Positions 11,400-62,488 of a stretch of DNA of 64,000 nt are shown one piece after another; position 1 is the first letter of the stretch, and each line of letters starts with the position of its first letter. The translations under genes were made by a program, and so were the position numbers. The DNA is taken from positions 8,772,487-8,836,486 of the forward strand of contig NC_054866.1 of assembly GCF_018320785.1 (NCBI RefSeq), read 5' to 3'. The notes under the pieces are model-generated. The model worked only from the letters and a program-made list of their open reading frames with translations. It did no database searches and was not told the origin of the DNA. Source of the stretch: Cheilinus undulatus (Eukaryota > Chordata > Actinopteri > Labriformes > Labridae).

Positions 11400-12660
11400 T
11401 GAAAAATTCCAAGAATTGACATTTTGCACTGTTGGATCTTAAGAAGGTTCTACATAGAGCTTCAAAATGCAAAAAGAAGAAATGGGAGTGAGACAAAATA
11501 AATTCAAGCAATTTATTGAAAACAGCAATTAAACTGGAATTAGCTTTTCATCAGCTGATCACATTTTTAAGACCTTAGTTCAAAATACCCTGAAATCCCC
11601 CTCAAAACAGAAATAAAAGTTTCAAACAAGGACTCAGTAATGAGGAGCTCCATTGTTCTTGTTGATCACTTCAAAAATGAGTTCGGCATGCTTGATGCGA
11701 GTGTTTCCAGGAAGCTAGTGGGAACGTTGCTCCAAGTGGTGAAAATGGCTTCATGAAGGGCAACCACTGTCTGGAACTGACCTCCATTTTTGTAAACTTC
11801 TCTTGCCATCCATCCAAAAATGTTCTCAATTGGATTTAGATCAGGGGAACACGCAGGATGGTCCAAAAGAGTGACATTATCCTCCTGGAAGAAGTCCTTT
11901 GTCAGTCAGGCATTGTGAACTGCAGCACTGTCCTGTTGAAAAACCCAGTCATTACCACACAGACGAGGGTCCTCAGTCATGAGGGATGCCCGCTGCAACA
12001 TCTCCACATAGCCAGCTGCTGTTTGTCCCCCCTGCACAACTTCAAGCTCCATTGTTGCAATGAAGGAAAAAGCACCCCAGATCATGATGGCGTCCCCTCC
12101 ACTGTGTCTGTAGAAAACATCTCCAGTGGGATCTCCTCGTCATGCTAGTAATGATGCGAGCCATCAGGGCCGTCAAGGTTACATTCTTCTCATCAGAAAA
12201 TAAAACTTTCTTCCACCTTTCAGTGTCCCACGTTTGGTGCTCCCTTGTAAAGTCCAAACGGGCAATTTTGTGGCGTTGAAGGTGACGAGGCCTTTGAAAA
12301 TGTTTTTTGTTTTTTAAGCCCCTTCCTCACAGATGCCATCTGATGGTTATTCGGCTGCAGTTGGCAACAGTAACGGCCTTAATTTGGGTTGAGGATCGTC
12401 CTGTGTCTTGACCGACAGCTAATTGGATCTTCCAGCTCAGTGCCAGTGAAATTTTTTTGGGTCTACCACTTGACTTTTTTGTTCCATAACCCTCAGGATC
12501 TTTTAAGAAATTCAAAATGACTGTCTTACTGCAACCTCAGCAGTGATGGTGCGTTGCTAGAGGCCTTGCTTATGCAGCTCAACAAACCGACCACGTTCAA
12601 AGATGGAAAGCTTTTTGGCCTTTGCCATCAGGTTTCGCTGTCGTGACAATGTGAATACCT
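11400..12660 (-). mobile_element. Tc1/mariner element (Tc3-like), broken transposase, copy 1
   Basis: Minus-strand fragments in order: [56 protein letters not shown], then CSPDLNPIENIFGWMAREVY. The helix-turn-helix, two catalytic Asp/Glu motifs and C-terminus are recognisable but frameshifted. The terminal sequence at 11400-11510 matches, inverted, the end of the copy at 23850-25140. Confidence 0.8.
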
Positions 12661-12667
12661 GAAAAAG

Positions 12668-12770
12668 AACGGAACAAGGTGTTGTGCACAGAGGAGTCCA
12701 AGTTTGAGGTCTTTGGATCAAACAGAGGAACATTTGTGAGATGCAGAACAAATGAATGCCTCTCTGCTGT
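12668..12770 (+). pseudogene. Small Tc1 transposase fragment
   Basis: The plus frame reads TEESKFEVFGSNRGTFVRCR, the WTDE-SKFE box of Tc1 transposases. It has no flanking element parts. Confidence 0.6.
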
Positions 12771-12779
12771 CTTTCAGTC

Positions 12780-13420
12780 CAGCCTTTTCCAGCCATTGGT
12801 ATGTTTTCCCCATGCCAGCCACTTCTTCAATTTGCCAGTGGTACATGCTGTGCAGGGGCATGTCTTGCCATGATACTTCTCCTCCTTACTGGGCATCTGT
12901 TGCCTGAGGCATTTATTTAGCAGGTCTTCACTGGGGGCCATCTTTCTGATGTACTCCTGGAGGCCTGCTGCCTTAGCCTCCCTCCTCCCTTTCTCTTAGT
13001 GTACTGCCTCAGGATGCTGGACTTAGGGTGAAACCCTCCATGCATTGTAAGGAGTTTCCTCATCTTAATATCAATGACTTTCATCCCTTCCAATGACCAG
13101 GATATTACACCAGTGAGGTACTTGATTACTGGTAGAGCATAGGTATTAATGGCCATGATCTTGTTCTTCCCATTCAGCTGACTCTTCAGGACCTGCCTGA
13201 CTCTTTGGAAGTATTTGGCTGTGGATGACCTCAGTGCCATCTCCTCAAGATTACTAGATCCCCAGGAATTTATAGCTGTCCTGAACATCTGCAGTAGTCC
13301 TCTGGTAGTTCAGCCCCTTCAGTGGTGATCACCATCCCTCTTCTAGATACCACCCGCCTGCACTTATCTTGTCCACATGACATTCTGATGTCGTTGCAGT
13401 AGATCCTAGTGAGGTTGAAC
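12780..13420 (-). mobile_element. R2/R4-like LINE fragment
   Basis: Minus-strand frames give TRIYCNDIRMSCGQDKCRR, then TAKYFQRVRQVLKSQLNGKN and KIMAINTYALPVIKYLTG, then LLTMHGGFHPKSSILR. This is the post-RT region of a site-specific-type non-LTR element that is abundant in fish. It is split by frameshifts. Confidence 0.75.
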
Positions 13421-13423
13421 ATA

Positions 13424-13967
13424 CAGTGCTTAACAAATTTATTAGACCACCGCCCAAAGTAAGGTTTATGCCACAGCTGCCCTAAATTAACAGCATTGGT
13501 AATTACCAAAATCATTTTTGATGTTTCTGCAATGGTTAATACACCAATATGTAGAAGCTCTTTAACCCAAATGATATTTTAATGCTAAAATATAATTATT
13601 ATTGTTATCCATGAATTTTCAAATTTACTGATTTACAAAAAAAAAAAAACTGAAAAAATAGTAAAGCACATTAATATTTCTTGATGAATATGTCAAATTA
13701 TAGTTATTTACTTGCATTCCTGAAGAGAAAAATGAGTTTTAGTGGTTGAATGTTATGCTTGATTCATTTCTGACTTCTCAGACAAGCCCAGTGAGCCGGC
13801 TCAAATTTGGGTTTAAAAAGTGAATTCAGTTTGAAATTCCTCATTCCAGTTCAAAATGGTAAAACGTGGAGAGCTCACTGACAATGAAAGAGTCTGCATT
13901 AAAGCACTTCATGATGCAGCTGTGGCATAAACCTTACTCTGGGTGGTGGTCTATTTGTTAAGCACTG
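13424..13967. mobile_element. Tc1-derived MITE, copy 2
   Basis: 544 bp flanked by TA. The terminal inverted repeats (CAGTGCTTAACAAATTTATT at one end, TTTGTTAAGCACTG at the other) extend about 55 bp. It keeps only the first codons of a Tc1 transposase (VKRGELTDNERVCIKAL). Confidence 0.85.
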
Positions 13968-14449
13968 TATATGTCAACATATAGAAATGAAAATATTTCT
14001 ACCGTAACATTAACCATAATCAAGTTACAGGGATTTTCTAAAATTGCAAGACCCTTCATGACAGGAGATCAGCACGTCAGTTTTTATCCTCCACCTTTAT
14101 GTGATCTCAGAAGCTGTCCCAAAGGGTCACCCCCTCCCCCCACAATCATTTAACCTACCCAGCATGCATTCATAAGATGTAGTTTCAGTCATTGCACTGA
14201 CCCACTCCTTCACTTGTGGGACCTTTGATGTCTTCCAGTGTCTCAGAATAACCCGGCAGGCTGTTTTAGTTCCCACAATAATGATAGAGAACTCACGTAG
14301 GATATATTAGGTATTAGAAATTAATCCTTCAATAAGCAAAGTCCTGGGTTTAAAGGAATTTCTAAACTGTACCAATTAGTTAAAATGTTAAGAATCTGAG
14401 TCCAGAGGAGTCTGACTAAAGAGCATTCCCAAACACAGTGAAAGAATGT

Positions 14450-15400
14450 TCCAGTTTCAAGTTTACATTTCTAACTTAGGTCATATTTTTTTCTGAACTA
14501 AATGTACCATATAGGAATGTTTCTTAGGATTTAAACACCCATATCAACACGAGTGGGCAAAAATGCTTTCTTTATGCAAATGTTTGCTTATGGCAAAAAC
14601 CCACAACAACAACAGATCATGTCCAAAAAACTCTCTAGATTAAGCCCAAAGATACTGAATGCTCCACAAATATGCTGAGAGCGCAACACAGTAAACTCAC
14701 AGTTAGAGCTCAGCAGTGAATGGCATAGACACATCTAATGGTGTTTCCACTCTGTTCTGACTGACTGCCTTGTGGTCAGAGGTGAGCATGGTGGACACAT
14801 CAAAAACAGTGTCATTACTTAAAAAAATCTCTGTTATCATTAACATCCTTTTTTAAATAAAAATGCCCAAATGTAAAATAAATGCTGACAGTAAGAAATT
14901 ACTGTCATCAGTTCAGTAGAATTACTAGAATAATGTCAATAAACACAAATTTGAAGCTGCTTTTCAAAACTCATGAACACAAAATTTAAAAAACAGTCTC
15001 GCGCGCCGGTAGTCGAGTGGTTAAGGCACATGCCATATACGCAAGTGACCCGGGTTCAAATCCAGCCCCTGGCACTATTTCCTGCATGTCTCTCCCCGCT
15101 CTCTCCCCTGTTTCCAACTCTATCCACTGTCCTATCAAAAAAAGGCCAAAAATAAATCTTTAAACAAAACAGTCTGAATTCAGGACTGTCACTTAAAAAT
15201 GGAAGACTTTTAAGGTGGTGAGAGGACTTGAACATCTCTTTATTCTTCAGCTCATAAAAGAGCTACAGATTTAATCTCTGACCATCTTTTCTTAATGAAT
15301 AAAGGGGACCCACAGTGTAATAATGCTTGTTAGCCTATATTATGATACTCTACAGATCTCTCACTGCTCCACTCCCATGTTCACCTGCATGCACCTCCAC
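14450..15400 (-). mobile_element. hAT (ZBED-type) non-autonomous copy, inverted, interrupted by a SINE
   Basis: The blocks at 14550-14760 and 15180-15400 match, in reverse, 20880-21480 and 54110-54840. No transposase remains. Confidence 0.6.
15000..15165 (+). mobile_element. tRNA-derived SINE, full length
   Basis: The tRNA-like head has a box A (TAGTCGAGTGG, 15010-15020) and box B (GGTTCAAATCC, 15053-15063). A CTCTCCCC-rich body and a CCAAAAATAAATC tail follow. A perfect 10-bp duplication, AAAACAGTCT, lies at 14990-14999 and 15166-15175. It is inserted in the hAT copy. Confidence 0.9.
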
Positions 15401-15939
15401 CCCTCGTCACACACCAGCCTCTCCTGCTCTGTCCCCTCCTCCTCCACATGATGTAGCTGTAAATTCACCAGCAGAGCTAGCATTAGACACATGGTCTAGC
15501 CAATGATTCTCAAAATTCTTCAGAAGGGAAGTCCTCACGAAAAAGTCCAGCTGGCATCTCTGGCCGTCAGTCAGTGTCCAGGCCCCATGAGTGAACACAT
15601 CAGTGGAGGAAAGGAGGAGAATAACAGAGAGGAAACAAACCTCCAGGTCTGTCCCAGTGGCTGTCAGAAGGAAACAACAATCAAAGGCATTAGAACCCAT
15701 CAGGGGCGTACGTATGAAGTGTGTGGTGAAAGGAATGAAGGGTTGCAGCATTTCTTAGTACTTTCCAAGAAGTCAGTCAAAGTACAGCAGCAGGTAGAAA
15801 ACCACATTTGGCAGGATATCAGTAACCCTGGCACTGGGGAGGAGGAGGATGGCATTGTGGGAAGGTGGCTGACACTGAGGCCAGGCCTCCAGTTAAAGAA
15901 AGAACCTTTGAGCACAAAGTTTGAGTGAAATGGCCTTGG

Positions 15940-16250
15940 GCAAGTGATCGGAAAGAGTGGGCGACAGTAAACAGGGACCTTGTAATGTTGATAGAGGGGA
16001 TTAAAGAAACAGCAGTAAATCAAACAAGATGGGGGATGTTATTTATGCATATGGCATAGAAAGAGTCAGAGCTAATGATAGAAATAAGGTTAAGAAAGTA
16101 CAGCCAGATCGATTATAGGGAAGTGGAGGAGAGACAGGGAATTGATATTCTCCAAGATGAGCTTAGAAATAGGTTAATAACAGTTAAAAGGACTGAACAT
16201 TTGAGGAGGAGGAAGCAGAAGGACGGGGTTAGAACAGAACAAAATACTCA
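15940..16250 (+). pseudogene. LINE ORF remnant
   Basis: The plus frame at 16125-16250 reads EERQGIDILQDELRNRLITV, then KRTEHLRRRKQKDG, resembling the basic KRAE..RRRR segment before the RT of fish LINEs. Earlier ORFs (15407-15928) are not recognised. Confidence 0.4.
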
Positions 16251-16254
16251 CTGA

Positions 16255-16550
16255 CAGCCTTTTTTCCATGACAAAAACTAGACTAAGACTAACCAAAAAT
16301 AGATCTTTAATGACTAAAACTGACAAAAGTATGTTTAGTATTCATCAAGATGACTAAAATGAGACTAAAATATAATTTAGTTTTTATCAGACACTCAAAA
16401 TCTGTGAAATCTTTCCACTGTGGGTAAATCTGTCAGAATACAATGCATCTGCTATTCTGCTTGTCCGCTGTAGAAAGCAGGGACCTTGATTTGGCAGAGT
16501 GCATAGAACACACTACCTTGATTTGGTACCAGATTAAGGCCAGAGAATAC
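16255..16550. repeat. Dispersed repeat (ACTAAAACTAGACTAAAA family), copy 1
   Basis: Same family as 35800-36350: CCATGACAAAAACTAGAC and GATGACTAAAA, then the GTGCATAGAACACACTACC block. Non-coding. Confidence 0.6.
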
Positions 16551-16553
16551 ACA

Positions 16554-16860
16554 GAGTTCCACATTATTATGCAAATAATGTTTTTCTTGTATATTTCCTA
16601 AATATTAATGCAAATGACAGTCAGAGTATTTTTCAAGTCATCAGCCATTAGAGCGTAATTCAAATGTTTTTGAACAAATTTCATAATGATAAACATTATT
16701 TGAAAAAAAAAAAAATAGAAACCTCAAAATGCACCATTCCACATTATTAAATACGACAGTTTTAAAACATTTTATAGGTTGTACAGAGCTGAAAATGATC
16801 ATTTGTTGAATTTGCAGCATTCGGAGGTCATATTAACTGAAATCAGAATGACTCAGGAAT
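16554..16860 (-). mobile_element. End fragment of the DD37E mariner-like element
   Basis: Begins TTCCACATTATTATGCAAAT and runs, in reverse, along 51845-51560, the 3' end of the DD37E element. It stops near 16860. No coding region. Confidence 0.7.
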
Positions 16861-16985
16861 CAGGGATCATTTTATGTTTCATCCATTTTTTAGAAATCCA
16901 TCTGTAAGCCATTATTAGCAAATATAATGCATGTTAAACAGATATTTATCAGTTCATTTTTGATTTTTAAAAAAATTACCATTTT

Positions 16986-17115
16986 CTTTTTTTTAAGGTT
17001 TGTTTTTGGGCATTTTGTGCCTTTATTTGATAGAAGAGAGGATAGTGGATAGAGTTGGAAACAGGGAGGTGAGTGGGGAGAGGCATGGGGTGGAGGGCCT
17101 TGGGCCGGATTCGAA
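16986..17115 (-). mobile_element. tRNA-SINE, 5'-truncated, minus strand
   Basis: Reverse complement of the SINE body and tail at 15060-15165, cut off at box B (TTCGAATCCGGCC). Confidence 0.75.
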
Positions 17116-17119
17116 TAAA

Positions 17120-18102
17120 TAAATAAGGAATAAATAACTAGATATGACAGTGCAGAGGGCAAAGATCCCAGGGTTTTCAGGGTGCATAGAGCACAGTAGT
17201 GTGATTTGGCCCCAGAATCAGGCAGGTTAGTTAGAGAATAGGGATTTAATGCCTGGTATATTTCAACATAGAAATGTGTTTGTACTACATAGTCTGATTT
17301 GGGGGGCATTTGTCTACTTTAAAGTAGGGGGCGGTGGTTAATTAGTGAAAGCATATTTCAAGACATCAGGATGTGTACTTGACTGTGACTGCAGTACAGA
17401 AAAGGTTATGGAAGCAGAGAAAGGTAGCACAAAAAGCAACCTAATGTTGATAAATGTCTGGATGTTATGACATAGTGTTCAAAAATAAAGTCTGCAAGTT
17501 TGTTCTTTGTAACCACCAGTCTTTACTAATGCAACTTTACTTTACTAATGCTACGAGTGTTTTCCATCAGGACCCCTCGACTTTGTAACAGCCTGCCCAA
17601 GGAGAAAAGGTGTGTGGCCCTTGCTGTTGTGTCCTAATGCTTTGCTCAACAATTGTCACATTTGTCAAAGCAATCTGTAAACCCCTGTTTTTAAAAAGTG
17701 CTATACACATACAGTTATTAGGGTTATTATAACTTCTGATTTTGGCTTCATCCACATTGTTTTTACTCAATTTCCTTATCATTTTCACATGTGATAAATT
17801 ATATTAATATGGTGAGTTAAAAAACAAACACCGAAAACCTTCTGGAAAAAAAACAAAAAAACAAACTGCCTTACAAATGTGTCATTGCCTGTTAAGTGAC
17901 CTGGTCACTGATCACTATCTCCTCCCACTGTGTGATCAGAGGGGTCACTGTTTACAGACAGTGTGAATATCAAACAGTGTGTAGGAGGATGTTTGCAGTT
18001 TTTATCAGAAAGCACAAGAGGACACGACATACTTCTTTCAGGATTCATTAACAACAGTAATACATCTAGGCCTCCTTTATGCAAGGAGATCGGATGTAAA
18101 GG
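17120..18102. other. Upstream region of the complete MMP
   Basis: No other gene seen. The 200 bp before the ATG has no clear TATA box or perfect AP-1 site (TGAGTCA), both usual in collagenase promoters. I do not mark a promoter. Confidence 0.4.
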
Positions 18103-42109
<24,007 letters not shown>

Positions 42110-42548
42110 AGATGCAGAAACATATCAACACGTCTAATTGTCAATGATTTAACTACATTTAGCATGAAAACTATCACAAAAAAGTTTTTTTTTAATCATT
42201 ATTTTTGTAATAATCCTTAGAGACACTGTGCTTCTGCTGAGTTGTTTGCAAACATCAGGGAGTAATAATAATCAATCTGAAACTTATATTACCATTAACT
42301 ACAAATGGCATTGCTATAATTAATGAATATCAGAGATGCTTACTTAATAATGATGTTAAAAAGCACTTTAGGATTTAAAGTTATCACATATAAAAGTAGA
42401 CACAAGTAAACATTGCATAGAGGTTATTCTTATGTTGTAATGATCATGTCTGAGCCGCTGGTGTTTGACACATTCATCTGTTGAATTCTTGAAACTTCGT
42501 ATCATAGAGCTTGTTTGACTAAATTTTAACCACATAATGAAAAGAATC

Positions 42549-42554
42549 AATAAA
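42549..42554 (+). promoter_or_regulatory. Likely polyadenylation signal of the complete MMP
   Basis: AATAAA, 440 nt after the stop. A complete hAT MITE begins 50 bp downstream (42604), so the transcript probably ends just before it. Confidence 0.5.
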
Positions 42555-42603
42555 TCTAAAAATACCTGAATCTCTGCAACTTATGTTGTTCTGTGCTCAT
42601 AAG

Positions 42604-43022
42604 TAGGGATGCACGATATTATCGGCCTGATATTGGTATTGGCAGATATTAGCCAAAAAACGGCAAATATTGGTATCGGCAGATATCAAAATTTCTGCTG
42701 ATATTTGCAGCCGATATTTTAGCCATGGATATCAGCATGCATCAAATATAAAATCTGGCCATACTGATAAATTAGTGGAGTTTTAGGCTGGACCAACAGA
42801 CCTTGGTAAGTTAAAATCTTTTTCTGTATTTATCGTCATTCTTTAAACTTAAAAGTGTGTTTTAAGAAAAACAGTTTGTTTCTTTTTTTTATCCTCAAAC
42901 CCTAAAATATGTTCTGAGGACTAAATTTTTGGTTATGTCAAACATACTTAAATATCGGTATCGGCTAAAATGAATCTATAAATATCGGCATATCGGCAAA
43001 AATGCAATATCATGCATCCCTA
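42604..43022. mobile_element. Complete hAT MITE with 8-bp TSD
   Basis: 419 bp, ends TAGGGATGCACGATATTATC and AATATCATGCATCCCTA, flanked by perfect CTCATAAG at 42596-42603 and 43023-43030. GATATTGGTATCGG sub-repeats fill the interior. No ORF. Confidence 0.93.
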
Positions 43023-43593
43023 CTCATAAGATAAAGATTGATATTATTAAATGACTCTTAGTTTTTGTATTTCATTCTGAAATGGTAAATAATGAGGTAC
43101 TGTATGTAGATCGATCTATCTATCTGTCTGTCTGTCTGTCTATCAGTGCTCCCATGATTGTACAACTTTGGAATTGCGTCTGTAACTTTGACATCGGAGG
43201 AAAAGTCATTAGGTGTGAGGCTACCTTAAGGTGATTAACTCAACTGCAGCTGTTCACTTAAAACTAGAAACTATAAAATCCAACCATGGTGGTTATGTGG
43301 AGAAGAGAAAGATAAACTTTCACAGAGAATACTTCCGTGTTGTCCTCTACTCAATAGATTGGCTGAAGCAAAGCTCATGGCTGCTGCTTCGTGTTTATGT
43401 GACTTATCTGTCTGCAGTCCTCCAGGTTTCAGCTTCATTATATCACTGATGATTAAATCAAAGTCCATCCATGTCGTAGTTTTCCTGCATTGTTGTCAGT
43501 AGCCATGTGCTAGTGTGACCTTTCTTACCTTGCTTTGCTGCTGTTGTGATACAGTGGACAAGAGTCAGGATGGAGCACTTGGACTGGTTTATT

Positions 43594-44176
43594 CTGGAAA
43601 ACATGGGACAGCGCACACATACAACTATAATTGTGCAGAATTAATTAACAGCAAGTCTCTCAGGTATCTGTTCCCACCCAGAACACAACACATGACCGTT
43701 TGCTACTATACAGTGACCTTATAGTAGTATAATTTGTCCAGTTACAGGAAAATGTTAAATCAATAGTATACAAAAAGGTAACAAAAAATCTCTTACAAAA
43801 ATAAAGTACTTTGGAGGTTTCATAAGAGTAATATACAATCAAAAAGAAATGCAGAATTGTTAAACTGAAAATATTTTTCAAGTAGCTTGTATCACATTAT
43901 CAGTTTACAGACAGAAAAGCACAATACTCACAGACCAAAGCACCTTGCAGCATTGAGAAACAGAAATGAGTCAGTAGCACCATCTAGTGGTGAAAACATG
44001 CCCCAGCACACGCGTCTCAAAAACATTAAATAGTGACAGTGCAACCAACAAATACGGTCCAATAAAATATAGATAACACTTACTAAACATATCTGGAAAA
44101 CATGGGACAGCACACACACAACCACAGTGGTACGCAATTAACAGCAAGTCGCTCACTGTTCCCGCCCAGACTACAA
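43594..44176. repeat. Pair of direct repeats about 500 bp apart
   Basis: CTGGAAAACATGGGACAGC, then a variable part, then ATTAACAGCAAGTC and CTGTTCCC occurs at 43594-43690 and 44093-44176. Possibly remnants of one retroelement; no coding region. Confidence 0.6.
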
Positions 44177-44526
44177 AGTTCCATGTTAAAAGACATACCG
44201 GTCAGGTAGACTCCTTGAACCAGCAGCGGTTAGCTGGCATTACTAGTTCTTACAAACTGAATCAAAAGTTGTTAACAAAGCAACAAATGACAGTTTCCTT
44301 ATGTATTGTGTTAGATATTAGTGCAAACATGAACACTGGCTGATTTTATGCATTATATCAACAGAATTTCTGACTTGTGCTTTGTGTCTGAGCTAAGCTA
44401 GGGGGGGCAACTTACCAACAGGACAAGCGTGTTTGCTAATGAGAGATGGGCTCTGGTTAATGCGTGGGGCAAACTTCCGCTGTGGATTTCAAAATAAAAT
44501 ACAAAACAGTAAAACTATGGTTGCAG

Positions 44527-45024
44527 CATAGACTGTAAAAATTGGACAAAACCTGTGTGACGTCAGCCGTTTGATTACAACAGACGGACTCAAACAGCTT
44601 TTGAAGCCAATCCATGGTGACTTCTGTATTGAAATTGTTTTCCCAACTGAACTTTGGATCAACTTAACTGTAGACAAGAGCCCGCTCACTGAGCTCAACT
44701 TCCTGTCAGCTAAGCTTTCACTGAAGCTCGCCGCCTGGTTTAGGTAGGTAGCGTCTGCGTGTCACGCTATCTGTCAGTCAAATTAGACGCGCCAATCAGT
44801 GCAAAATTAAGTTTTTCCTGAATATAATCGAAACAATTGTGGTACAAAAAATTCACCCCCATAAAGTGTGTGTTCATGAAGACATGAGCTAATAAGTAAG
44901 GCTGATCCATAGTTTACTTGAGACTGTGATTTTAATATGGAAGCTGCTGCGGATTGGCTTCAAAAGCTGTTTGAGTCCACCTATCAAACGGCTGACATTA
45001 CACACATGCTTTCAACGGTCTATG
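44527..45024. mobile_element. MITE with about 90-bp inverted arms
   Basis: Left arm CATAGACTGTAAAAATTGG with GACGGACTCAAACAGCTTTT; right arm AAAAGCTGTTTGAGTCCACC with GGTCTATG, inverted. It lies between the two convergent genes. Confidence 0.75.
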
Positions 45025-45865
45025 ACTAAAAAAACAAGACTAACCAAAGTAAGCCAAGCTAAACCCCTTATCCACTTTCATGGAGCACCCCCCTAACACC
45101 AGTTTAAAGACTAAAACTCAAAAACAGGTCATTATCTTGTTGTTAAATGGAGTCTTCCTGTCATGTTCACTAGCTGAGGGGCCTTTTGGAGCCTGAAATC
45201 TTCTCTCTAAACAGACTCAAAGCTTTCAGTTTTTCAAACGACTTTAAACCTCTCTAAATGTAACCAGTGTCACTCAGTTTTTACAGAACAATGAATAAAG
45301 AACATGTGGTGTAAGAAATAAAGCCACTAGCACTTATTTTGTTCAGTTTAATTGTCAGTTGATTTGGCACATTTGGCATTAAAGGCAGTTTGGATAATTT
45401 AAAGTGAGTTTGTCAGAGGTACATAACAAAAGTCATGGCATTACCTGCTGTGATGAATTGCAGTCAGCTGACAGAAGGCAGCCAAGGAACTGACACAGAT
45501 TTTAGACTACGAACACGATTGACAGATTAAGTACCATCACACCAAAAAGTGTGTTCTAAGAAGAAATAAAGGAAAGTAAAGCCTGGCACACATTTACAAG
45601 ATTCTTCAAATCTGGACTGATTTTGAAAACATGAGCGACTCTACAATGATGGCAAAAAACACTGATATATTTAACCATTTTGTTCTTATAGTGTGTGGTG
45701 TGCAATGAGATGACAAACACAGCACAGACAGATTCAGGTGCAAAAACGAAAAAAACGTTGGCAAAAGCATGAGGGACCAGCAGCAGCAACTCAAAGATAC
45801 ATTCATATTTATAGTGCTTATTGATGAAGGCAATCTCAATACAGGACAAGCAAGTAATTAATCTC
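45025..45865. other. Intergenic and vwa5a 3' UTR
   Basis: No gene or clear repeat. No perfect minus-strand AATAAA close to the vwa5a stop; TATAAA near 45812 is the nearest weak variant. Confidence 0.4.
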
Positions 45866-60575
<14,710 letters not shown>

Positions 60576-60769
60576 CTGAAGGCAAGAGAGAGATGACATT
60601 ACATTTGTACACACATTTGAAATATTGCTCATTAAATTTACATTTTTCTATTTCTATTCACATTTCCTCCTTTACAAACTTCTCAGAGCTGGGCCTTTTT
60701 ACCAAGAGTTTATTGTTTTAGACAATACTGAACAGCAAGTTGCTTAAAGGTTTTATACTTTACCACTTT

Positions 60770-61385
60770 AAAGGGATATTTCGGGATATTTGAAGTTGAG
60801 TCGTATGAGGTCCTTGGCTATAGTAGTGGCATTAGCCTCCAGTGATTACTGTGAAAGTTGATCCTGTGGTTATTAGGAGCTCAGAGAGATCGGCAGAATA
60901 ATGGCTATAGAAGAGAACATTTTATCCAAGTAGTTTAACCAGTTTTACGTAAAAATGGGCCAAGAAAACATGTTGGTTCGCCTGTATGCTGTGTTGAAAA
61001 TATACAGAGCACTTCATTTCTCCAAAAAATCCCCTCTGTGTCAGGCACTAATTTATGATGCAGCTTTCAGCATTTTGTCTCCTTCTGCCTCCACGCACTG
61101 ATATCCTCTGATCAGCTGTGTGGGTCTGCTGGCTTCTACAGGGATAATTACACCACACCAAGCTAAAACAAAGATAATATGAGTGATTTCGACTCAAGTG
61201 ATGATGGTGTGCAGTTTACTGTGGATAAGAAAAAATTTGTATGAACCAGAGTACACTGAGGAAGAACTTATACAGATGGAGAGTCAGCTGGCTGAAAGAA
61301 AGAGCAGAGAAACTTCATTTGAAAGTTTTGAGCAGGAGAGATCCCAAGCATGGGTTCACACTTTCCACACCTACACTACCAGGCA
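60770..61385 (+). mobile_element. DNA element remnant with acidic ORF
   Basis: TTTAAAGGGATATTTCGGG at the 5' end is a common teleost terminus. At 61180 a frame reads MSDFDSSDDGVQFTVDKKKF, then (after a frameshift) YEPEYTEEELIQMESQLAER. I recall a DSSDDE..EPEYTDEEL start in multicopy teleost proteins annotated as P2X7-like. Identity is tentative. Confidence 0.4.
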
Positions 61386-62488
61386 GTGGTGTAAATATCA
61401 AGAGTGCAACCGGTGAAGCTGTACTGGGGCCCAGACACCATCAGGGGCCCATGAACGAAGAAAAAAAAAACAACCGTCCAGAATTGCCACAGGCCCCTGT
61501 TTTTGTGAATGGAATAGCTCGGGGTGGGTCGGTAAGGTAATGCTGAGTGGCTGGTATAGGAGGAGGAAATGATAATTTGTCCAATCACCTTGATACCTGT
61601 CAGTCATGATGAGTCACAATGACGTGACGTGAGTTGTTTCTCCTTTCAGCAAGAGAAAAAAAGCAAGTGGATGAAAGTTGACGAGAAAAGGTAGCATCGT
61701 CATGTTTAGCGAGCCCAAACAAAAAAGCGGCGTGCAAAAGAGGAAGGAAAGAAAGAAGCAGGATGAGGGTAAATCTAAAGTGACCAAATTAGACAAGTTT
61801 TTACTCAAACCCAGGCAACCCAGGCAAAAGCTAGCGTCCTGCCGGAGGCAAGCAGTAGCTTGCCAGCTAGCTCCATAAATGAAGCAGCATCGACCCTACC
61901 GCTGCGTCCCGCTTCTCTGGGTGGCCAGAGGGAGACTTCCCCACCACCGCAGCCTCAGAGGTCGGAGTCGGCGGACTCGGCTGTGCCCACCAGTGGATCT
62001 GTTGCAGTGACTATCCTGCCCACAGATCAAGGACTCCATGACATTACTCTGCCTCCCAACGCCAAGGCAAAAAGCTATTAATAGCAATGAGCTGTTTTTC
62101 TTGATGGTTATGCTTATGGACATACTGTGCAAGATATCTTTGTGTAGCTTTGTTAGTGCCAGCTGTATTTGAATGTCTGAGAGTTTGGAGACATCATCAG
62201 GCTGTGGTAGTTTGAGCCCAGGTCAGGGCAGGCTGTTAGATAAGTGTTGACATGGAGCTTCGGCCGCTCTCGGTGGTGCTGAAAGGCTGGTTTGCAGGAT
62301 GAGTGTGTGGCCAGTCACCTGTAGCGTTAGCCTACATGGTGACAATAGCAGTTCTCTCGAGTGGCTGTGTGTGTGGGTGTCCAAGCATGTGTGTGTGGGT
62401 GTGTGTGTGTGTGTGCATGAGCTTTTGTTTAGGGTGGGGGTGGGGCACAAAAAAAAAAAATTGCACCGGGGCCTATCACCATGATGTT
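61386..62488 (+). mobile_element. hAT-like (ZMYM1-type) element, 5' part, up to the gap
   Basis: The ORF 61702-61878 reads MFSEPKQKSGVQKRKERKKQ, then DEGKSKVTKLDKFL, the lysine-rich start typical of ZMYM1-like hAT transposases in fish. A Ser/Pro-rich stretch follows. The element may continue beyond the N run. Confidence 0.45.

Noticed and set aside
15003..15070. tRNA gene-like sequence with box A and box B
   Set aside because: It continues into a SINE body and tail and has a 10-bp target duplication, so it is a SINE head, not a tRNA gene.
17900..18102. Possible AP-1/TATA promoter for the MMP
   Set aside because: No clear TGAGTCA or TATA box at the usual spacing; only loose matches.
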